The translations under genes and the position numbers were made by a program. From the NCBI GenBank assembly GCA_031216915.1, contig CM062297.1:530122971-530186970 (forward strand): DNA of 64,000 nt. The letters are read 5' to 3'. Positions 23,174 through 33,917 of the stretch are shown here, piece by piece. The notes beneath the pieces were generated by a model that made no database searches, was not told the DNA's origin, and saw only the letters and a list, made by a program, of their open reading frames with translations. Position 1 is the first letter of the stretch. Each line of letters opens with the position of its first letter. This stretch comes from Pictodentalium vernedei (lineage: Eukaryota > Mollusca > Scaphopoda > Dentaliida > Dentaliidae).

Positions 23174-23826
23174 TTTTTTTTATGTTTAATGTTATTTTGG
23201 GAAATATTTAACCCTTTTTTGTATGGCAATTTAACTTACAACTTCCAGGTAAAAGTTTTTGGTTGAAGTTTTTTTTTGCGGGGGGGGGGAGTGTTTGAAA
23301 ATTACACCTTTAATTCTTCAAACAGTTTAGTGAAATCTCACTGTTTCTTATTTGAGACAATGTCTACTATCTACTGAACATTTCTACAGTGATTTTCATT
23401 AATATCGACATGATTTCAACCCCTTTTAAACATGTTTTCAGACTTTCTTTGTATTTGAAATTAGACTTCACCACATACTTTCTTACTCTAATTCTTGCAT
23501 GGTCAATACAACTTAATGATTCCATTTACATCAGTGATTTCTTTTATCGGTTTTAGGAAATATTTAACCCTTTTTTGCCATTCAATTTTACTTAGTATTC
23601 CCAGCTTAAAGTTTTTGATTAAAGTTCTGATTTTCAAGGTTCCACCTTTCATTTTCCAAACACTCTGTTACGTCATTTCTTTTTTTCATTTCGGGCAACG
23701 TCGACTGAAGCTGTACACAGTGGTTTCAAATAATATTGGCATTAATTCAACCCTTTTCACAACGCTTTTCGAACTTAGTTTCTCTAAATTTGAAAATAGG
23801 CTTCTACCACATACTTTGTTACTTTT

Positions 23827-24338
23827 TATCCCCTACCACAAGGGAGGGATATAACACAGCCATCTATCTGTTAGTCCGTTCGTCAGTCCGTACGTCTGTC
23901 CGAACTTTCTTTATGCCATAACTTAAACAAAAGTTAACAGATTTCAATTCTTTTCAGTACAGGTCTCTAGGTCAAGATTGATGACCACAATTATCCAATG
24001 AAAATTGTTGAAGTTATTGCCCTGCCCTGCCCTGCCCCCGCCAATTAGGTATTTTTTTTTTCTTTTCTTTCCTCCAATAGGCATTTTGAACAATTTACAG
24101 TCACTACATGCAGAACTTTTTTTAACTCAAGTACCTTGATACCCCTCCCCCCCCCCCACACACACACCTCCCCCCCCCCCCCTGTGCCAATTAGGTACTT
24201 TTTTTTTCTTTCGTCAAAAATGCATTTTTTACAGTTTTTGATTGAAGTTTCTGGTTAAAAACCCAGACAAACACCCCCCCCCCCCAGTGCCAGAGGCATT
24301 TTTTAAATATTTTTTCTTTGGTACAAAATGCATTTTTT
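23827..24338 (+). repeat. RC-type element start and C-rich monomers
   Basis: TATCCCCTACCACAAGGGAG then GGATATAA forms a 5' foldback followed by GTCCGTTCGTCAGTCCG. The interior has long C-runs (24145-24182, 24273-24285) and T-runs. RC-7 begins at 24339. Confidence 0.5.
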
Positions 24339-24613
24339 AGCCTGACTGTTTACAGCCAGGACTATAGTCATGGCTTTCGTCCGTCCATCCGTCGGTCGGT
24401 CCGACCGTCAGTCCATCCGTCTGTAAACAATTGGTTTCCGACTGATAACTCCAGTTTGGATTATTTGATTTCAACCAGAGTTGATACGTGTATTTTCCAG
24501 CTAGTAATACAGGCCAGGTTTGTATATAGGTTCCACAACTTTAATCCTTTACCTAACAAGTTGAAGCCAACAGTTCAAATTATTTTTCTGAAACATCAGA
24601 TTTTTTCATTTTT
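24339..24613 (+). mobile_element. RC-7 element start, interrupted by RC-1
   Basis: AGCCTGACTGTTTACAGCCA then GGACTATAGTCATGGC and CCGTCCATCCGTCGGTCGGT. One monomer (TAACTCCAGTTTGGATTATT, TTGATTTCAACCAGAG) is present before RC-1 starts in a T-run. Confidence 0.6.
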
Positions 24614-26961
24614 CGCTCAACTTGACAGAGTCAAGCTGAGCTATTGCCATCACTTCTTGTCCGTCGGCGTACGTATGTACATACATCCACAATTTCCTTT
24701 GGCACACCTCACAGGTCGCATTTATGATCAGATTACTTTGAAACTTCTTATGCTTGTTTGGGGTGACCTCTAGATGTGAGCTATCGATTTTCTTCAATTT
24801 CCGTCAAAAAATGTTGCCGCGGCCAACGTTCTTAGAACTTAGTTTAGTCAAACCACAATATTTCCCTTTGGCACACCCTACAGGGCACATTTATGATTTG
24901 ATTGCTTTGAAACCTGATACGCTTATTTAGGGTGACCTCTAGATGGGAGCTATCGATTTTCTTCAATTTCCGGCAAAAAATGTTGCCACGGCCAACGTTC
25001 GTAGAACTTAGTTTAGTCATACCTCAATATTTCCCTTTGGCACACCCTACAGGGTACATTTACGATCAGATTGCTTTGAAACCTTGTATGCTTGTTTGGG
25101 GAGACCTCTAGATGGGAGCTATCGATTTTCTTCAATTTCTGTCAAAAAATGTTGCCGTGGCCAACGTTCTTAGAACTTAGTTTAGTCAGAAGGCTCAATA
25201 TTTCCCTTTGGCACACCCTACAGGGTACATTTATAATCAGATTGCTTTGAAACCTGGCATGCTTGTTTGGGGTGACCTCTAGATGAGAGCTATCGATTTT
25301 CTTCAATTTCTGTCAAAAAATGTTGCTGCGGCCAACGTTCTTAGAACTTAGTTTAGTCAAACCACAATATTTCCCTTTGGCACACCCTACAGGGCACATT
25401 TATGATCAGATTGCTTTGAAACGTGCTATGCTTGTTTGGGGAGACCTCTAGATGGGAGCTATCGATTTTCTTCAATTTCTGTCAAAAAATGTTGCCGTGG
25501 CCAACGTTCTTAGAACTTAGTTTAGTCAGAAGGCTCAATATTTCCCTTTGGCACACCCTACAGGGTACATTTATAATCAGATTGCTTTGAAACCTGGCAT
25601 GCTTGTTTGGGGGTGACCTCTAGATGAGAGCTATCGATTTTCTTCAATTTCTGTCAAAAAATGTTGCCGCGGCCAACGTTTTTAGAACTCAGTTTAGTCA
25701 GACCACAATATTTCCCTTTGGCACACCCTACAGGGTACATTTATGATTTGATTGCTTTGAAACCTTTCATGCTTGTTTGGGGAGACCTCTAGATGGGAGC
25801 TATCGATTTTCTTCAATTTCCATCAAAAAATGTTGCCGCGGCCAACATTCTTAGAACTTGGTTTAGTCAAACCACAATATTTCCCTTTGGCACACCCTAC
25901 AGGGCACATTTATGATTTGATTGCTTTGAAACCTGATACGCTTATTTAGGGTGACCTCTAGATGGGAGCTATCGATTTTCTTCAATTTCCGGCAAAAAAT
26001 GTTGCCACGGCCAACGTTCGTAGAACTTAGTTTAGTCATACCTCAATATTTCCCTTTGGCACATCCTACAGGGTACATTTACGATCAGATTGCTTTGAAA
26101 CCTGGTATGCTTGTTTGGGGAGACCTCTAGATGGGAGCTATCGATTTTCTTCAATTTCTGTCAAAAAATGTTGCCGCGGCCAATGTTCTTAGAACTCAGT
26201 CAGACCACAATATTTCCCTTTGGCACACCCTTCAGGGCACATTTATGATTTGATTGCTTTGAAACCTGGTATGCTTGTTTGGGGAGACCTCTAGATGGGA
26301 GCTATCGATTTTCTTCAATTTCCATAAAAAAATGTTGCCGCGGCCAACGTTCTTAGAACTTGGTTTAGTCAGAAGACTCGATATTTCCCTTTGGCACACC
26401 CTACAGGGCACATTTATGATCGGATTGCTTTGAAACCTTTCATGCTTGTTTGGGGTGACCTCTGGATGGGAGCTATCGTTTTTCTTCAATTTCCATCAAA
26501 AAATGTTGCCGCAGCCAACATTCTTAGAATTTAGTCTAGTCAGACCACAATATTTCCCTTTGGCTCACCCTACAGGGCTCATTTATGATTAGATTGCTTT
26601 GAAACCTGGTATGCTTATTTACGGTGACCTCTAGATGGGAGCTATCGATTTTCTTCCATTTCTGTCAAAAAATGTTGCCACGGCCAACGTTCTTAGAATT
26701 TAGTCCAGTCAGACCACAATATTTCCCTTTTGTACACCCTACAGGGCACATTTATGATCCGATTGCTTTGAAACCTGGCATGCTTGTTTGGGGAGGCCTC
26801 TAGATGGGAGCTATCGATTTTCTTCTATTTCTGTCAAAAAATGTTGCCACTGGCAAAAAAACTGACATTGGTCCCAATGATCTTCAATTTTGCCATTTCA
26901 TTTATAACTCACCAAGTTCCAGTTTGTCAAGTTGAGCTACAGTGTCATTGACACTTTCATT
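24614..26961 (+). mobile_element. RC-1 element, about 13 monomers (longest copy)
   Basis: Foldback with a one-base variant (CGCTCAACTTGAC...GTCAAGCTGAGCT), TTGTCCGTCGGCG and an ACGTATGTACATAC tract. About thirteen ~169-bp monomers follow. Blocks of monomers repeat as higher-order units: the AAACC(T/G)GATACGCTTATTT and AGAAGGCTCAATATTTCCC variants each recur, indicating internal duplication of multi-monomer blocks. It closes with AGTGTCATTGACACTTTCATT. Confidence 0.88.
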
Positions 26962-27650
26962 TACTTCTAACCATGGCTTATAAGTCCTTATTGGAACAAG
27001 CTCGTCAAGCTTGTTCCTTTAATAGGTCATGAGATATGTTTTGGAGCAGAGAAGTGAAAAAATAACATTTTAATAGCAAATTTTGTAGATCATGAGTGCA
27101 GATTGGCAGATTCGTTAGGTAAACGGTTAACAAAAAATGGCTCTGACTATTTTTGTGTCTAAGCATTGCCATTGCTGGGACAGCTGGGCTGCATGCGTGA
27201 CATCACTCGAGTTATGTAGATGATTTGTTATTTCATCTCCATGTACAAAAAGATTATGGAAAGCAGATCCAGATTGTGATCGGATTTGATGTTCATGCAG
27301 CAACAATGTCATTTATTTTATATTCGGTTTCATTTGATTTCATATACTTTTTACCAGTATTGAAGCAAGTCATCATACTAAGTTGCTCAAGATTGTTCAT
27401 TTGGAATTAAGTAGTAACGTTAAAAAATATTATGCCCCTGCAATTTTTTTCTGTTAAAATTAAAAAATTTGACGGCATTTTTCAGTTTGTAATCTGCTGG
27501 ATAATACTATGGGACATATTTGCCAGCAGTTGTCTTAGCTGGGGAATGTTTTGATCCACGCCAGATGTTTTTACCAATGTTTGGAGACATTTTAACCAAT
27601 TTGGTTTGGAGTAGAGCTGGGAGGTTGGGGGATTTACACTGTGGTTTTGT
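26962..27650 (+). other. Intron stretch with a small hairpin, otherwise nothing recognised
   Basis: GGAACAAGCT and AGCTTGTTCC form a perfect 10-bp-arm hairpin near 26995-27019. The rest is AT-rich; open frames at 27127-27312 and 27225-27410 show no known domain. Confidence 0.5.
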
Positions 27651-27654
27651 TTTT

Positions 27655-28423
27655 ATACGCTTGTCATTTTTTGATGGACGTATTATGTTATGGCATTGTC
27701 CGTCTGTCTGTCTGTCTATGTCTGTCCGTAAACAATTTTTATATCTCTTACTCCTGCAAAGGTTTACATGCTACATTGTTCAAACTTTGCACACACGTTG
27801 ATCACCAATTGCCGTTGTCCATGTGACACGAGCAGGTAACTGTTTTGTATTTCCAGAGTTATGCCCCCTTTTGGTACTTGAAACATTACACTATTGTGTC
27901 ACCTACTCCAACATTTTACTTGCTTTATTGTTCAAACTTGACACCCATGTTGATCATCAATTGTCGTGCGTGTGACAGGAGCAGATAACACCATTTTATT
28001 TTGAAACGACGAGAATCCTTGCCGTTTATAGCTGTTATGATCCTCAAAATGTCCTTTTCCTTGGCACCACCTATCGTCAATTGTTATCAATGAAGTTAAC
28101 CAGTCAATGAATGGACGCTACCATTGTAAACAGCGAGGAGAATCTTCTACAGCAGCCTTGCAGCCCTTTAGAAGTTATCTTATGAATAAAATGGATGCTA
28201 CCATTTTTTTAGTTTGTGAAATCCTCAGATCACTTAATATGAAAATGTGAAACCAGGTGAATTACCCTTTGCCCCAGACAGGGCAGGGGAATGGGCAATG
28301 AATGGGGGGGGGGGGGGGGGGGGGGCATGTCGAGTCAACAAAAATTTCAAACTTTACCCCAGAGAAACTTGTGCATGTTCCAATTTTAACGGGCATATGT
28401 TGCCCCGCTAGGTGGTTCTCTTG
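27655..28423 (+). mobile_element. RC-8 element
   Basis: 5' foldback ATACGCTTGTCATTTTTTGA / TGGACGTAT after TTTT, then TTGTCCGTCTGTCTGTCTGT. Monomers carry TGTTCAAACTTTGCACACA and ATCACCAATTGCCGTTG. A G-run lies near 28304-28325. It ends GGTGGTTCTCTTG at 28423. The same 5' type occurs at 34599. Confidence 0.65.
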
Positions 28424-28514
28424 TTTTCAAAGCAAGAAACCTTGGTTGTGGTTGGTTGGTTGTCCATGAGCATATAGAAAAATCTGTATATAACCAATCA
28501 GATCGGTCCAATAT

Positions 28515-28871
28515 CTGTTTATTTATTGGTGTTTAAGGTCACATATTTCTGCACAATGGCTAATCATAACTGCGTCAGTTTTACGGGTGAAGGAAGCCAG
28601 AGTACACGGAGAGAACCACTGAGCAATGGCGAGCAGCTGTCAGCTCCCCAACATGCTAACTCCACACAAGCAGGGTTAGCATTGGTTGGAGACAGGGGCA
28701 CCGTCCACTTGCAGTACGCCTCAGCACACAGCGTCACTATGCCCCCACGTGGGCAATGGGGGGTGAATTGTCTTTCCCAAGGTCACAGTGCGGTTGCCGC
28801 AGGTGGCATTTGAACCGAGGACCTCTCAGCTTGCAACCTGCACCTCTGTCTACTGAGCCACTGCGCCCCCG
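28515..28871 (-). mobile_element. SINE-A, full length, minus strand
   Basis: On the minus strand it has GGGGGCGCAGTGGCTCAGT at the head, a damaged B-box (GGTTCAAATGCC), CCTTGGGAAAGACAATTCA, and the tail GCCATTGTGCAGAAATATGT then (AATA)n. Flanks GGTCCAATAT / GGCCCTATAT are a degraded duplication, so it is older than the 18004 copy. Confidence 0.85.
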
Positions 28872-29935
28872 GCCCTATATTGCAACATCTTCTATTAACA
28901 ACTGAGTTGAACTAACAAGGCATCTTCTGTTGATTGTCTCAGTTGAATAAATAATTATAACATATCCATGATTGACTTGTATTGTCCTTATGCGCCCTCC
29001 TCCGGTTTGGTAATTGCAACTATTTAATTGGTTTTTAAACTGATTTCAAGCCATAAATTTCAGAGCTGTTACTGAATATTAGTGTTCGGTCACAGAAGTT
29101 GGCAGTCATTAACTCTTTCAACTCGAGAGGCTGCTTTTCCGGTCCAGGAACACGATATGTCATAATTTCATTACGTAGGATGGCTACTAAGTGAACGTGT
29201 ATGGTAGAACAATTAATATTTTCAACGTGCAGCCTAAAGGCTGCACGTTGAAAATATTAATTGTTCTACCCCTAAATAATGGATATGGACTCTAACAATT
29301 TCTGCCATTTAACTGGCAGGGAAGATATCACCAGTGTTGAAAGGGCTAATTTCCACTTGCCCAAGGTGCTGAGGAAAATGCTGTGGTAGCAATACACATT
29401 GTCAGTAAAAAAATTGCCGAGGGTGTAATGTCGTAAAATGTCGGGCCAACCCCACCTGACTCCCTGTGTTTAGGGTAATCCGACCGACCCTAAAAAATTA
29501 TGCTGACCCTCAAAATTTTATTGAGTAAAAGTCACTCATTTAGGTGAATTGTAACCCTAAATTTTCATCCAACTTCAACTGTGAATTTGAAACCGATTTT
29601 GATGTTCAAGCTTTCAAAATTACATGTAAAAATAAATATATCTGACAAGTATAAGTGGCAAGTTATACAGTTCATCAAAGGAAACTGAATTTGATAGACT
29701 GATGAGAATTTTACAAAGCTTCAGCCTTGGTGTTGACCGGTCATGAATATTAATCAAATATCGTGTTGAGATTCGTGTATTGATATTGAAAGCCTCAAAT
29801 CTTAGCTCACTGTCTTGAAAATGTCATTGGTGCAAGCACAGTGTACAACAGTTTGGTTTTTTAATTCCATTCAAACCTATACAGAAATTATTGACAGTGG
29901 CTAGCAGATTCGTAGATATTGCATTTATTATAAAG
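28872..29935 (+). other. Intron stretch with one long palindrome, no gene
   Basis: AT-rich, non-coding in all frames. The only structural feature I see is the perfect palindrome at 29203-29270. A cluster of CCCTAAA / GACCCTCAAAA words at 29470-29560 is too irregular to call a repeat. Confidence 0.5.
29203..29270. repeat. Perfect 32-bp-arm palindrome
   Basis: Arms 29203-29234 and 29239-29270 are perfect reverse complements around a TAAA loop (core CAACGTGCAGCC / GGCTGCACGTTG). No TIR-type ends or tandem monomers surround it. Confidence 0.97.
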
Positions 29936-30213
29936 TGAGGACGACCCACGTTGTGTCCTTGGGCAAGGCACTTTATCCCAGTTATCTACATATGGGCACA
30001 ATGATGCTGTGTACTATGGCATACTGCACGTCGATGGTACACATGTCTTCAACCGCTGTAACCCTGCTTGAGAACAGAGTTAGAATGTTAGGAGCTGACC
30101 GTTGCTCGTTGATGGTCTGTGGTTCTCTCGGGGGTACTCCCGCTTCCTCCCCCCGTAAAACTGTCACGGTCACAATTAGCTATTGTGCATAAGTATGTGA
30201 CCTTAAATGCCAA

Positions 30214-30244
<31 letters not shown>

Positions 30245-30246
30245 AG
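29936..30246 (+). mobile_element. SINE-A, 5'-truncated (tRNA head missing)
   Basis: Begins in the body with TTGTGTCCTTGGGCAAGGCA and contains ACTGCACGTCGATGGTACAC and CCCCGTAAAACTGTCACGG. It ends TAAATGCCAATAAATAAATA with a long (AAAT)n run to 30245. The A- and B-box region is absent. Confidence 0.85.
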
Positions 30247-30283
30247 AGGAACGTTCTTGGAAGTGCAAAAAATAAAAAAAAAA

Positions 30284-30373
30284 ACAGTTATAACTGTAGG
30301 ACAATGAAATAATTATTTGCTTTTTTTCTACTTTGTTGAACAAATAAAAACATAATTAAATAAAAAAATTCTT
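30284..30373 (+). repeat. Dispersed repeat, inverted partner of 1-90
   Basis: Shares GGACAATGAAATAATTATTT and flanking sequence with the reverse complement of 1-90. Type unknown. Confidence 0.6.
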
Positions 30374-31149
30374 CGTGCTTTCTGATTAGGAAGGTGAGAA
30401 TTGTCCAAATGAAAACAAAACATCCTATCTTTGTAAAGATAACGATATTGAATTGATTGTGACAAAATGTCTGTTAACCTTAGATTTAAATAAATCTTGG
30501 AACATGCCTCTTCTTGATTCTTCATGGAACACTGTGTAATTGGAAGAACATATCTTGCATTTTAGGAAAGACATTTTCCACTCATCGCCAGTGTCAGTGC
30601 TAAATGTGATTTTGTTATTGTTTTCAATGATACAGTTTTGTGTTTTTGGCTTCACATGGTTCTGTTGTCAACCACACCGAAATTGGGTGCATTCGATTTT
30701 AGTAATTAAGAATCGGAAACTGTTGGCAATATGCAGGATCAACAATCTGAATCGACTGAGATTGTCACAACATGCACACTGTTATTAATAATAATAATGA
30801 TAATAATTTCAAAGCCTTGAATCCACACATGGTGCTCATTGGCTGTACAATAATTGCATACATACATATACACACATACACATACATTCTCTCAGACACA
30901 TTGATACATGGATCACTATTATCATTCATTGGTGCCCAATGCCACACTAGCAACCAAGGGCAGATCGTGGCAATAAAAGCAACAGAACCTGACAGAAAAA
31001 GGGTATTAAATTAAAACAAAATAAAAAACAAACTACAACTTTACCAAAACAAGTACGTGAGTGTGACTTGATGAGTAACGAGGCAATTCTCACTGACTCA
31101 ATTACACTCACACACCTGGGCATGTCAGTTTATAACAAAATTAAAAGAC
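30374..31149 (+). other. Intron stretch, simple repeats only
   Basis: Contains a short AATAATAATGATAATAAT run near 30785 and a CATACATACATATACACACA tract near 30860. No coding signal is seen in either strand. It borders the LINE C-terminal remnant. Confidence 0.45.
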
Positions 31150-31466
31150 CACTGGAGGAAATGCCTTTCGAAAAAGATGGGTTTTAGTACCAGACTTGAA
31201 TGATTCAAGTGATTTACTATTATGACGATTGGAAGAGAATTCCAAAGCCTTGGGCCAGCAACCGCAAAGGCCCTATCACCAGTAAATTTAGTAAATTTCT
31301 ATGCGGGCTGAACCAGATTGAGTTGATCTGATGACTTAAGAGACCTTTGTGGTTTGTGGTTGGTAAACAGATTGGGCAGGTATGATGGTGCAGATCCCGA
31401 GATACACTTAAACACCAAAAGGACAATTTTAAATTGAATTCTTTGCTTAACGGATAGCCAGTGTAA
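31150..31466 (-). pseudogene. CR1/L2-type LINE, C-terminal end of the RT ORF (broken)
   Basis: Read from 31466 down on the minus strand, one frame gives LHWLSVKQRIQFKIVLLVFK, then PSYLPNLF, a stop, and DRAFAVAGPRLWNSLP. This matches the conserved region after the reverse transcriptase domain of CR1/L2/Rex1-like LINEs (LHWLPVKQRI..K.., GDRAFS.AAPRLWNSLP). At least one in-frame stop breaks it. It probably belongs to the same copy as the RT segment at 33918-34598, with an RC-2 insertion and other sequence between. Confidence 0.85.
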
Positions 31467-32490
31467 GGCCAAAAAAATTAATGGCTTGGTTCCGGTTACA
31501 TAGCAGAAAAAAATAGGGTCAGTAGGTCTGGATATATTTTTTTCCTTGAATTTGTGCTTGAGTTAATTTTTAGGACCAAATTCTTCCAATAGTTGTGACT
31601 GAAATTTACTGCTTTGATATTCTGTTGAGTCTGAATTTCAAAATTACACCCAAAATGACAGTTTATCAGTAGACGATTTATTCGCGAATGCAGAGTGTGC
31701 GTTCGCATGTCTCACTTTATCATGGAAAGTGTTAAAATTAGCGTGCCTCATCACGAGGTGATTCTGGTAATGGTCTGGTTAAGTATCATTGTATTTATCT
31801 TGGCAGTGGAAGCACAAATGACTTGCTTATGTTTAATTGAAAGCAATAATGTATCGTCCGTCAACACTTGCGTGCACACTGTTTTAAAGGCAAGCTGCTG
31901 TCATGGTGTCACCGTGTGCAAGCGGCCAATCACTTTGAAGTACAAGTGTAAAATATGGGGATTACCTTGGAGTTCCCCATGAAAAATGTCCTGGTTTTAA
32001 ATAGCAGGAATAAGATTGGTCGAATGTTCAATGTGATTGACTACGCATGCTTTGTGTGATGCAATACACGTGGTTGTGGCTTTTCACCTCAACTTGTTTC
32101 TGACAAATATAAGGTAAACAATGTTCTGTCGTTTTCGTAATAATATTGACTGTTGAGACGAACCACTTGAACAGTTTGGAATGAAAAGTAATGAAGAAAA
32201 GTCCAATGGTCTGCGAGGGTAGACAGGGTGGTAAAAGAAGAAAGACCCAAATTTAAACCAATAGTAATCCGCATCAGTGAAGTAAATTCACTTCTTGTAA
32301 ACCGTGATAAGCAAGTTGAAATTTGCATACCGGAGTTAAAACGACTTCGGTATACCATTACCAATTATGATTTAACTTGAGGTGACGGTTTTGGACATGG
32401 TGCAGATTATAGATACGAATTGGTATACAAAAAAAAGTGCCCAACACTGATTGTGCCATTGTAAAAGTTAGCTTTTTTTCTTTTTTTTTT
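31467..32490 (+). other. Intron stretch between LINE pieces, nothing recognised
   Basis: No repeat ends, no coding frame with a known domain. The frames at 31695-31982 and 32089-32364 are not recognised. It may be part of a further insertion in the LINE, since the LINE protein is interrupted here. Confidence 0.4.
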
Positions 32491-32795
32491 AGCTCACCTG
32501 AGCGAAGCTCAAGGGGAGCTTTACAGATCACTTGTTGTCCGTCGTCAACTTTACATTATCGAGTAGTTAATTTATGCCAAAAAAAATTTTCCTGTTGCCC
32601 CATGGGAACCGCAGGAGCTAAAAATAGAAAAAAATTAAAACGCCCATATCTCCAAAACTACACAGGACTGAGAATTCTTATTTGGTGTGAAGCTTTCTTA
32701 GGACCAACAGAATGGAACGGTAAAAAAAAATTGCTATTGGTTTTATCATGGGATACTTTTTGGGGACTTTGAAAAAGTGCCGAGTCAGCATTTTT

Positions 32796-33107
32796 GCCTG
32801 CTTCGCCAGCGGCAGAGCAGGTCTAGTAACCGCTCGACTCCATCCGTCAGTCCGACCGTCCGTCAGTCTGTCCAAAACACTTCTTCCGTCAAATTTTTCT
32901 TGGCTTCCATGAAAGGGAATGATTTTATATTTGGTATGCTGCTTCATAATGAGGAGTTGTATCGTGTATCTAATTTTCAGATCTGCCATGTAGCCACTTC
33001 CTGTTTGCCGATACTTTGAAGTCTGTTCATCTCTGTAATCAATTGCATGCAGCGAAATCAATTGCATGCAGCGACGCAGGTCCAGACCCGGTATTGGTCT
33101 TGGCTTG
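32796..33107 (+). mobile_element. RC-12, short hairpin-ended element (312 bp)
   Basis: Starts GCCTGCTTCGCCAGCGGCAG with a CCTGCT/AGCAGG foldback, then CCGTCAGTCCGACCGTCCG. Ends GTCCAGACCCGG...GGTCTTGGCTTG. It interrupts the RC-2 sequence GAGTCAGCA(T-run)AACACTG, which is uninterrupted in the copies at 6450, 43720 and 60740. Confidence 0.7.
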
Positions 33108-33425
33108 TTTAACACTGGGTAATGGGAAAAACATTTAAGACTACTTTTCTCCTAAACCACTGCTCCAAAAGCTTTCAAATTTCACATATAACATCTTTGG
33201 AAGATTGTTTCACATGTTTATTGAAATCAATTCCCTGGGTCCATATTTGGGCTCTCTATGGGAGCCTGCTAGTAAATGTTTAAATTAGTGCAGTATGAGG
33301 AATATTCTTTAAAAATCTTCTTCTTCAGATCTACCAATAAGAATGTTTTGATATTTGGTATGCAGCATCCTTAGGGGGGTGAGATTCAAGTTTGTTCAAG
33401 CCAAGTCCCTGGATTCATATTTAGG

Positions 33426-33770
33426 CTGAAAATTTGGGGTCCTGGTCCGGACTGAGAAATTTTGGACCAAAATCCGGAAACAAGTTTTTTATGCGTTTCG
33501 GTCAATTTTAAGACAAAATTTATTTTTTTTTACACTGAAAATTTGGGGTCCGGGTGGTACTTGCAAAATTTTGGACCAAAATCTGGAAATTGTTTTTTGG
33601 GTTTTTTATGCGTTTTGATCAATTTGAAGAAAAAAATATTTTAGTCTGAAAATAATTTGTTTAGGACTAGGAAAATTTCCGAACAAAAATAAAAAAAAAA
33701 TCTGTTTTTTATGCGTTTATCTCAATTTTGGGACGTAAAAGTGCTGGAACTGAAAATAGAAGGAAAATCC
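33426..33770 (+). repeat. ~109-bp degenerate tandem repeat, about 3 units
   Basis: Units start CTGAAAATTTGGGGTCC at about 33427 and 33535, then CTGAAAATAATTTG near 33646. They share TTTTGGACCAAAATC(C/T)GGAAA and TTTTTTATGCGTTT. It is absent from other RC-2 copies. Confidence 0.75.
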
Positions 33771-33917
33771 TGTGTATTGTGTTGGCACAATCGCTTCATC
33801 TAGTTGGTATGTGCTTTTCTTAGTAGGGGCGTATGCAGCTTATTCAAGTCAAGTCCCTGGTTCGATATTTAGACTACCATGTCAGGTGAGCACCCTTAGG
33901 CCCCCTGGGACCTCTTG

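Larger units (their letters stand above)
20704..23826 (+). mobile_element. RC-7 host element interrupted by RC-1 and RC-2
   Basis: It starts after TTTTT with AGCCCGACTGCTTACAGTGA, then ATAGTCATGGCTTTCGTC and TGTCCGTCCATCTGTCC. Degenerate short monomers (TTTTGGTTAAAGTTTGTGGT) precede RC-1 (20943-21584). RC-2 follows (21639-23173). Similar 'AAAGTTTTTGGTTGAAGT' monomers resume at 23220-23826, so the flanks are probably one element. The 3' end is not resolved. Confidence 0.5.
32491..33917 (+). mobile_element. RC-2 element inserted in the LINE, itself carrying RC-12 and a tandem array
   Basis: The 5' hairpin AGCTCACCTGAGCGAAGCTC...GGGGAGCT follows a T-run. After GTTGTCCGTCGTCAAC come RC-2 monomers, the RC-12 insertion (32796-33107) and a ~109-bp tandem array (33426-33770). 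The 3' end is AGGCCCCCTGGGACCTCTTG. It separates the LINE RT (33918-34598) from the LINE C-terminus. Confidence 0.8.

Noticed and set aside
24137..24290. C-rich tract as a regulatory element
   Set aside because: Simple C/T-runs inside a degenerate RC array; no support for function.
29455..29580. Telomere-like CCCTAA words
   Set aside because: Scattered CCCTAAA/ACCCTAA words are irregular and not tandem.
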